This document shows positions 12,535-16,803 of a stretch of 16,803 bases of DNA, in pieces (positions within the stretch are counted from its first letter, which is position 1; each line of letters begins with the position of its first letter). Under the pieces are notes generated by a model, which saw only the letters and a program-made list of their open reading frames with translations, searched no databases and was not told the DNA's origin. Location of the stretch: contig JBBTQJ010000004.1 in NCBI GenBank assembly GCA_038065755.1, positions 1 through 16,803 on the forward strand. Reading direction: 5' to 3'. This DNA is from JBBTQJ01 sp038065755 (GTDB taxonomy: Bacteria > Patescibacteriota > Minisyncoccia > Minisyncoccales > Staskawiczbacteraceae). The position numbers and the translations under genes were made by a program.

Positions 12535-13542
12535 TTATTTTTTACGGCGGTTTTTAATTTTTCCACTTTCCAAAGTATGTAAACTTATTAAGGATTGCAT
12601 AACTTTTGGGCCTTCGTCACTAAGCCAGCTGCTCACCTCGCTATCTACACCAATGGATTTTTTTCTATCTTTAAAAATTTCTACTTCTATTTTTCCTTTT
12701 AATTTTATAATTTCAAGAGCGTCTTTCATTTTACTCTCCACTTCTTGCGCTCTTTGCGCCATAGCTGTTGCTTCACTAAGACTAATCTCGCCTAAGGCGC
12801 GCCTCTCGGCAGTAATGCCGGTTATACATTTATTAAGATGAGCAGACAAACCAGGCCAATGTGGTCTAAACGATTTTGCGTCTAATAGACCGCCTAATTC
12901 ATCTAAGTTTTTTAAAATTGCCTTGACGTCTCTTTGAAATTCGGGAATTTTTCCTTCCTCTTTTTCTTCAACTTCTTCGGTATTCTCAAGTTTCCTTTCT
13001 TTTTCATCTTTTTTACCTTGCTTTTCAGTATGACTTCCGTCCCATTCAACAGCGCTTGAATAATCTATAGTTCCGTCTGGATTTTTTTTAGCGCCGATAA
13101 TAAGTTTTCTTTTTGGCTTGTCAGCTGTCTTTCCTTTTCGCGCCGCTTCAATTGCTTCAATAATTTTTTGCGCCTCTTCACCCTCTTTTTTAAATTTCTC
13201 AACAAGTATGGGGCTTTCTTTAAATGCCTCTATCCTTTTATCCGCAGTATCTGCAACCTCTTTGAAAAAATCATATACAGATGGTTCATCTGACTTTCTC
13301 GGCTCGCCGTCATAAGTTCCTTCAACCTTTACTCCTTCATAAAAATTTCCCGCTTTTATTTTTTCTAAATATGCTTCTGCTTTTGCGATACCCCAGTCTC
13401 CGCCAGGAAATGTTTTATTCGGATTTTGAAATTCTTGTAAGTGGTTATTCCAATGCGAAAATGTTAAATTTTCTGCTAATTGTTCTGGGGTTAAATTTTC
13501 CTTTTCTTCATGGCGATTTTCTAATGTATTTTCTACAGACAT
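12535..13542 (-). CDS. Hypothetical charged protein, 335 aa
   Basis: Family not recognised. It is soluble-looking, with no membrane span or signal peptide. Residues 1-90 contain conserved-looking aromatic segments (F-S-H-W-N-N-H, F-P-G-G-D-W-G-I). About 90-130 is helical and charged, and about 165-200 is a lysine/glutamate-rich linker likely to be coiled coil or disordered. About 205-320 is a helical domain containing F-R-P-H-W-P-G-L-S-A-H-L-N. The start at 13542 is the only ATG near the 5' end and has no Shine-Dalgarno. It lies between prfB and the broken toxin on the same strand, with 60 bases separating it from the prfB stop. The function is unknown. Confidence 0.75.
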   Translation of the reverse strand: MSVENTLENRHEEKENLTPEQLAENLTFSHWNNHLQEFQNPNKTFPGGDWGIAKAEAYLEKIKAGNFYEGVKVEGTYDGEPRKSDEPSVYDFFKEVADTADKRIEAFKESPILVEKFKKEGEEAQKIIEAIEAARKGKTADKPKRKLIIGAKKNPDGTIDYSSAVEWDGSHTEKQGKKDEKERKLENTEEVEEKEEGKIPEFQRDVKAILKNLDELGGLLDAKSFRPHWPGLSAHLNKCITGITAERRALGEISLSEATAMAQRAQEVESKMKDALEIIKLKGKIEVEIFKDRKKSIGVDSEVSSWLSDEGPKVMQSLISLHTLESGKIKNRRKK

Positions 13543-13602
13543 ATTTTTTTATCAGCCCATTATTATTTGTTTTGGGATGATGTGTTTTAATTATTTAATT
13601 TT

Positions 13603-14710
13603 TTAAAGTTTTGATTTCAACTCTGCTTGGATAAGTTGTTCCAAATCTCCATTTAACACCCCCTCGGTGTCTGAAGTTTCAAATTGGGTTCTTAAATCTT
13701 TTACCATTTTATAAGGGTGCAATACATACGACCTTATTTGATTTCCCCACGAGGCCGAAACCTGCTCTCCTTTTATTTCTTTTAGTTCTTTTTCCCTGCC
13801 CTCTTCTTTTAGCTGGTAAAGCTTGGAATATAAAATTTTCATAGCGTTGGCTTTGTTTTTCCCCTGAAGCCTTTCTGTTTGCGAAGCAACCGCAATGCCT
13901 GTTGGAATATGGGTAATTCTTACAGCTGACTCTGTTTTGTTTACATACTGGCCCCCCGGCCCCGAAGACTTAAACGTTTCTATTTTTAAATCGTCCGGCT
14001 TTATTTTAATTTCAATTTCTTTATCGTTAAGTTCTGGCAAAACATTAACTAAGGTAAAAGAGGTGTGGCGCAATTTCTGGGCCGAAAAAGGAGAAATTCT
14101 CACAAGTCTATGCACCCCTGTTTCTTTTTTTAAAAGCCCATAAGCATATTTTCCTTTAATTTCTATTGTGGCGGACTTTATGCCAATTCTTCCTTCTGGC
14201 CCTCCCGGGTCTCCAAGCGACTGGTGCAGGACATCTGTTTTAAATTCTTTTTTAACGCAATATCTTTGATACATCCGAAATAGCATTGTAGCCCAATCTT
14301 GCGAATCTTGCCCCCCGGCCCCGGAATATATTTCTAAAATAGCGTTGTTTTTATCGTATTTGCCTGACAAAAAAGTTTTAAATTCCTCTTTTTCTATTTC
14401 TGTTTTTAATTCATTGTATTTTTTCTGCAATTCTTCGGATAGGCTTTCGTCTTTTATTGCTAAATTGTTTAATTCTGCAAAATCATTGATTTTATATTTT
14501 AAAATACTCATTTTTTCAACCTCTTCTTTCAGTTCTGAAAGTTTTTGGGTTTCTTTTGCCGCTATTTCTTTGTCTTGCCAAAAATCCGGGCTTTGGGATT
14601 TATTTTCCAGCTCTTTCAGTTCTTTTTCTTTGGTTTCTAAATCAAAGGCAGTCTCCCAAATGCCGGAGCTTTTCTTCAATCTCTTTTATTTGCGGAGTTA
14701 AATCTGCCAT
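13603..14710 (-). CDS. prfB: Peptide chain release factor 2 (RF2), programmed +1 frameshift
   Basis: Reads UGA and UAA stop codons and releases the peptide. ATG at 14710 opens a 22-codon frame 0 (M-A-D-L-T-P-Q-I-K-E) ending in C-T-T-T-G-A. Slipping one base forward (skipping T14644) continues as L-D-L-E-T-K-E and on to 13603. The total is 368 residues, the normal RF2 length. The stop-recognition tripeptide S-P-F is at 206-208 and the catalytic G-G-Q at 252-254, both at the positions expected for RF2. The in-frame UGA gives the known autoregulation: when RF2 is scarce the ribosome shifts and makes more. A TTG start in the shifted frame at 14679 would also give an open frame but skips the conserved switch. 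Confidence 0.95.
14642..14647 (-). promoter_or_regulatory. RF2 autoregulatory +1 frameshift site (CTT TGA)
   Basis: The minus strand reads G-G-G-A-G-A-C-T-G-C-C-T-T-T-G-A. The slippery leucine codon CTT is followed by TGA, with a purine-rich GGGAG just upstream acting as the internal Shine-Dalgarno. The spacing to CTT is about two bases longer than in E. coli. This may mean weaker or differently tuned frameshifting. Confidence 0.9.
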
Positions 14711-14742
14711 ATGTTTTCTATCTTTAAATTTAACATATTTTT

Positions 14743-14783
14743 AAAAAATAAAAAAGGGCTGTGTTATCGCGATAACACAGCCC
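14743..14783 (-). terminator. Strong intrinsic terminator of the structured RNA
   Basis: A perfect 28-base palindrome (14756-14783; half-site GGGCTGTGTTATCG) folds into a 12-14-bp hairpin. On the minus strand it is followed by T6-A-T and more T. It ends 33 bases before the prfB start. There is no T-run on the plus side, so it works leftward only. Confidence 0.88.
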
Positions 14784-15058
14784 GTGGCAATCTGATAACT
14801 CAGCAACCTCTAAATTCAAGAAGGCGATAAGCGACAAAACGCCCTACCTTGAAAAACAGCCAATAAGCTGGAGAGAACAGCCACAAGGCCGGAGGGAGCA
14901 TAAAAATCTTTTGACCAAAGATTCTTTCTGCTCTAACTGACTTATCAAACTGCCCTGCGCGGACTGGTTTCAAGAGAAGCCGTATTGAAACGGCGCTATG
15001 GGTTATGAGCCCTCAGGCGAACCTTCTTCTCTTTATCCCAACCCCTTGATTTGAACTA
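14756..15058 (-). ncRNA. Unassigned structured non-coding RNA, ~300 nt
   Basis: No ORF of note covers this stretch, yet it has a clear promoter, a terminator and dense pairing. A three-way junction is closed by AAGAGAAG (15033-15026) with CTTCTCTT (14979-14972), extended by GGTT/AACC (15043-15040 with 14969-14966). It holds a GGTT-GCC hairpin with a TGAG loop (15023-15001) and a CCGT/ACGG hairpin (14993-14980). A long helix of 12 pairs with one mismatch (14949-14937 with 14803-14791) encloses further hairpins: GAGCA/TGCTC with AATCTTT/AAAGATT inside (14933-14896), CAGC/GCTG (14870-14857) and TTCAAG/CTTGAA with GGCG/CGCC inside (14853-14815). No tmRNA tRNA-like end, RNase P P4 sequence, SRP GGAA hairpin or T-box motif is seen. 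It could be a free-standing RNA or a prfB leader with an attenuator. Confidence 0.75.
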
Positions 15059-15063
15059 TCTAA

Positions 15064-15092
15064 ATATTAACGTTTTTAAAAAATAAAGTCAA
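15064..15092 (-). promoter_or_regulatory. Promoter of the structured RNA
   Basis: TTGACT (15092-15087), exactly 17 bases, then TAATAT (15069-15064), with a start expected near 15058. The first T of the -35 is the discriminator base of tRNA-Thr, so the promoter abuts the tRNA gene directly. Confidence 0.75.
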
Positions 15093-15162
15093 GCCGCCTG
15101 CAAGAATTGAACTTGCGTCTGTGGTTTACGAAACCACTGCTTTGCCACTAAGCTAAGGCGGC
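15092..15162 (-). tRNA. tRNA-Thr (anticodon CGU)
   Basis: The acceptor stem GCCGCCU/AGGCGGC pairs perfectly. The D-stem is GCUU/AAGC, the anticodon stem GUGGU/ACCAC with loop U-U-C-G-U-A-A, and the T-stem GCAAG/CUUGC around UUCAAUU. Discriminator is U73. CCA is not encoded. The 5' end overlaps the last 15 bases of the hydrogenase-like ORF on the same strand. Confidence 0.94.
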
Positions 15163-15417
15163 AGGTATTTTTAATCTTTTATCCAATGACTGATTATTTT
15201 TTGCCTTCTTCTGTCTAAATAATTTTTTGTTAAAACTCCTTGACCATTTATGCGCCCGCCCCCGCAATACAAATTTAAAACCCAGCCGTTTTAACATTCC
15301 CACAATTTCCGGATACTTAAAATCAACCACAAACGACGGCGCCAGCATAGCCGCTATCTTGCTTTTCTTTTCAATTAAATTAATTAATTCTTTGGCTTCT
15401 TGTGTTATTTCGTTCAT
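15148..15417 (-). pseudogene. Truncated [FeFe]-hydrogenase-like ORF, 89 aa
   Basis: Residues 22-51 (I-A-A-M-L-A-P-S-F-V-V-D-F, later L-K-R-L-G-F-K-F-V-L) resemble the N-terminal beta-alpha unit of the iron-hydrogenase large subunit C-terminal domain. The protein then becomes basic and unrelated (R-G-R-A-H-K-W-S-R-S-F), and its stop falls inside tRNA-Thr. In another frame, 15270-15171 reads C-G-G-G-R-I-N-G-Q-G-V-L, which recalls the hydrogenase's C-G-G-C-x-N-G-G-G end. This hints at a large internal deletion plus frameshift. It overlaps the membrane protein gene by 38 bases. Proteins of this pair are often labelled 'iron hydrogenase' in CPR genomes. Metal-binding cysteines are absent from the ORF, so enzyme activity is unlikely. 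Confidence 0.45.
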
Positions 15418-15892
15418 AGTTTTGATTTAATAATAAAAATTGCAAAATAATAAAAGATATAATTCCTCCGGCTAAAGCCGTTAAAAGCTGGTTTTGACCC
15501 ATTGCCTGCAAAAACATTTGAGGAACAATGTGAAATTTAAAATAAATATTGGCTGCTGATATTAAAATTAAAACCAGATTCCCCAGCCAGATAAATGGCA
15601 GAAAATAAATTAAAAATGGGGTAAACGGCCCAAAAACCAGTCCCCTGGCCAAAACCCCCAAACTGGGAAAAATAATTAAGGGAAGAAAAAACTTTTTCGG
15701 CAGAAAAATAGCCGTCAGAAACAAACAAGCGTTAACTATTGTTCCCACCAGCCACTGGGGATGCCCCAAAAAAAACGGAACAAAAAATGACAAAGAAAAA
15801 ATCCCGGCAAAAACCATTGCAGCCGTCTTGTCTGCCAAAATTACAGGAAAAGTTAAAGCTGTTGTTTTTTCTTGATTTATATTTTTATCCAT
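15380..15892 (-). CDS. Small integral membrane protein, 170 aa ('iron hydrogenase'-associated CPR family)
   Basis: Five hydrophobic spans are visible at about 23-42, 48-64, 68-86, 92-116 and 136-154, with short loops. V-G-T-I-V-N-A-C-L-F-L-T and L-P-F-I-W-L-G-N-L-V-L-I-L recall a CPR membrane protein family resembling ECF-transporter substrate-binding (S) components, often encoded beside a hydrogenase-like domain as here. The C-terminal 14 residues are coded in the overlap with the next ORF. The substrate, if any, is unknown. The start at 15892 has an A/T-rich leader and no Shine-Dalgarno. Confidence 0.7.
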   Translation of the reverse strand: MDKNINQEKTTALTFPVILADKTAAMVFAGIFSLSFFVPFFLGHPQWLVGTIVNACLFLTAIFLPKKFFLPLIIFPSLGVLARGLVFGPFTPFLIYFLPFIWLGNLVLILISAANIYFKFHIVPQMFLQAMGQNQLLTALAGGIISFIILQFLLLNQNYERNNTRSQRIN

Positions 15893-15945
15893 AATAATTA
15901 TTTAAAATTAACATCTTAATATATTTATAAGGAAGTCAGATGGAC

Positions 15946-16680
15946 TTATAAACCAGAATAGTCTGGGTTGGGTGTAAGAAATCTTTTTCTAACTTCTTGG
16001 TCTGGCATAGAATATAATTTTTGCCAGTTTTTTATTTTACTTAGGTCGATTTTTGAGGCAAATTCATAGCCACGGAAATGATGAGTGTCTCTTTCTCGAC
16101 TTTCAACTAACGGTTTCCTTTCATCTGTAACTTCTTTTACGGTTAATTCTCTTTCTATAAATTTTTTTGTGATATTTCTTAATTTTCTTTTTGTTTCTTT
16201 GGTTCTTTCAATAACCTTTCTCTTAGTGCTTGCGTCAATTTGTGGTTCTCCGTCGGGAAAAAAGTCAGATGTGCCATCTTTTTTCTGAGTTGCTTCAAAT
16301 AACAATCGGCGACCTAACCAGCCAAAAAATTCATCAGTAATCATTTCTTTATGGTTTGGTCTAAAATGAGAACGATAAAAATGGCTCATTTCCTCTCCTA
16401 AATTTTTCCCTTCTGATAATTGATCCACGTCTTCAACTTTTATAACACTGACTTTTTCACCACTAATTATATTAACACCTCCATCGTTAAAAGCTGGGCG
16501 AGTTCCCTTGATTACTAATGGTAAATTCTCTTCCGGGACAGAAAGACCATATTTTTTACCAAAAAGATTATTTGTGCCATTAACAAATCTTTTAAAATTT
16601 TCCCTCTCTTGAGCGGTTAGTATTTCTGTTTCTAATTCTTTTGGCTCTTCTTCCGATGGAACATTTTCTAGGCTAAACAT
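15946..16680 (-). CDS. Hypothetical protein, 244 aa
   Basis: The family is not identified. The ATG at 16680 is preferred over one 81 bases upstream, because the upstream extension overlaps a terminator and would fall before the -10 TATAAT at 16699-16694. The protein is soluble and charged. Residues 94-125 hold a segment rich in likely functional residues (L-G-E-E-M-S-H-F-Y-R-S-H-F, then D-E-F-F-G-W-L-G-R-R). The E-E-x-x-H arrangement could bind metal but does not match the usual H-E-x-x-H order. A basic helical region follows at about 150-190. The transcript would have a leader of only a few bases. Confidence 0.7.
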   Translation of the reverse strand: MFSLENVPSEEEPKELETEILTAQERENFKRFVNGTNNLFGKKYGLSVPEENLPLVIKGTRPAFNDGGVNIISGEKVSVIKVEDVDQLSEGKNLGEEMSHFYRSHFRPNHKEMITDEFFGWLGRRLLFEATQKKDGTSDFFPDGEPQIDASTKRKVIERTKETKRKLRNITKKFIERELTVKEVTDERKPLVESRERDTHHFRGYEFASKIDLSKIKNWQKLYSMPDQEVRKRFLTPNPDYSGL

Positions 16681-16693
16681 AATTTTATAAATT

Positions 16694-16699
16694 ATTATA
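16694..16699 (-). promoter_or_regulatory. -10 element for the 244-aa gene
   Basis: A perfect TATAAT on the minus strand, 13 bases before the ATG at 16680. The -35 is weak. The expected start would leave a 5' leader of about 6 bases. Confidence 0.4.
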
Positions 16700-16734
16700 T
16701 CATTTTGCCTTTTTAAAAATAAAAATGCAAGAAG

Positions 16735-16766
16735 AAAAAAGCCGCTTACGAAAATTCGCAAGCGGC
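16735..16766 (-). terminator. Intrinsic terminator of the gene at the right edge
   Basis: GCCGCTTGCGAA and TTCGTAAGCGGC (16766-16741, minus strand) form an 11-12-bp stem with one G-T pair, followed by T6. It follows the stop codon at 16774 by 7 bases. Confidence 0.85.
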
Positions 16767-16773
16767 GGTGGCA

Positions 16774-16803
16774 TTAGCCGTTCAACATTTTGTCCAAAGC
16801 AGT
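16774..16803 (-). CDS. C-terminal end of an unidentified gene (partial)
   Basis: A minus-strand frame enters from the right edge, reads T-A-L-D-K-M-L-N-G and stops at TAA (16776-16774) just before a strong terminator. Nine codons are too few to name it. Confidence 0.5.
   Translation of the reverse strand, partial: TALDKMLNG

Noticed and set aside
14345..14701. 118-aa plus-strand open frame over prfB
   Set aside because: It is antisense to conserved RF2 sequence, and its serine/phenylalanine-rich composition is typical of a shadow of a lysine/glutamate-rich helix.
14679..14710. prfB starting at the TTG at 14679
   Set aside because: It would bypass the conserved ATG, the 22-codon leader frame and the CTT TGA switch that define RF2 genes.
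14756..15058. Structured RNA as tmRNA, RNase P RNA, SRP RNA or T-box
   Set aside because: No tRNA-like 3' end, no GAGGAAAGUC-type P4 element, no GGAA-capped SRP hairpin and no T-box GGUGG sequence were found. An AGCAG at 14932-14928 lacks the rest of the SRP context.
15040..15060. T-loop-like GTTCAAATC at the start of the structured RNA as a further tRNA
   Set aside because: The flanking bases do not form a T-stem and there is no acceptor or anticodon arm.
16681..16761. N-terminal extension of the 244-aa protein with a hydrophobic, signal-like segment
   Set aside because: It is encoded over the terminator hairpin of the neighbouring gene and upstream of a TATAAT; a start at 16680 is more sensible.
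1..16803. CRISPR array or rRNA genes
   Set aside because: No regularly spaced repeats and no rRNA-like sequence were seen on either strand.

Overview
The window looks like a candidate-phyla-radiation (Patescibacteria, Parcubacteria-type) chromosome. It is AT-rich and densely packed, and most start codons follow A-rich leaders without a clear Shine-Dalgarno. The core genes are short CPR-style versions (ftsE-ftsX, prfB, and an 'iron hydrogenase'-type membrane protein pair). UGA is a stop codon: prfB carries the RF2 autoregulatory UGA and its product has the RF2 SPF motif. This argues against the UGA-glycine lineages.

Bases ~4-9474 read as one complete integrated mobile element inside the 3' end of a tRNA-Gln(CUG) gene. 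In order it holds a detached 3' end of a serine recombinase gene, a terminator, a divergent pair (44-aa acidic protein; 263-aa coiled-coil protein), a small acidic protein, a HTH/zinc-ribbon protein, a tyrosine recombinase, and a tightly coupled operon of excisionase-like HTH, type III methyltransferase (Mod), type III restriction subunit (Res) and large serine recombinase. The serine recombinase runs into the tRNA antisense strand, so its last ~16 residues are host tRNA sequence. The first bases of the window carry the missing tRNA tail (GCAGCCA on the minus strand), followed in the same reading frame by a 35-codon ORF end. Joining the two ends at the shared GCTGC core restores an in-frame recombinase with its own C-terminus, and puts the operon back next to its terminator. 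Integration therefore appears to remodel the recombinase, unhook its terminator, and remove the tRNA's encoded CCA.

Bases 9471-16803 are host chromosome, almost all on the minus strand. They hold tRNA-Gln, a LAGLIDADG endonuclease preceded by a 5' tRNA-like fragment, ftsX and ftsE, a plus-strand mini-transcription unit, a frameshifted MazF/PemK toxin, an unknown 335-aa protein and prfB with its programmed +1 frameshift. Then come a ~300-nt, strongly structured non-coding RNA with its own promoter and terminator, tRNA-Thr(CGU), a truncated hydrogenase-like ORF, a membrane protein, an unknown 244-aa protein, and the end of one more gene.

The two most notable items are the integrase-splitting element carrying a type III restriction system, and the unassigned structured RNA between tRNA-Thr and prfB.
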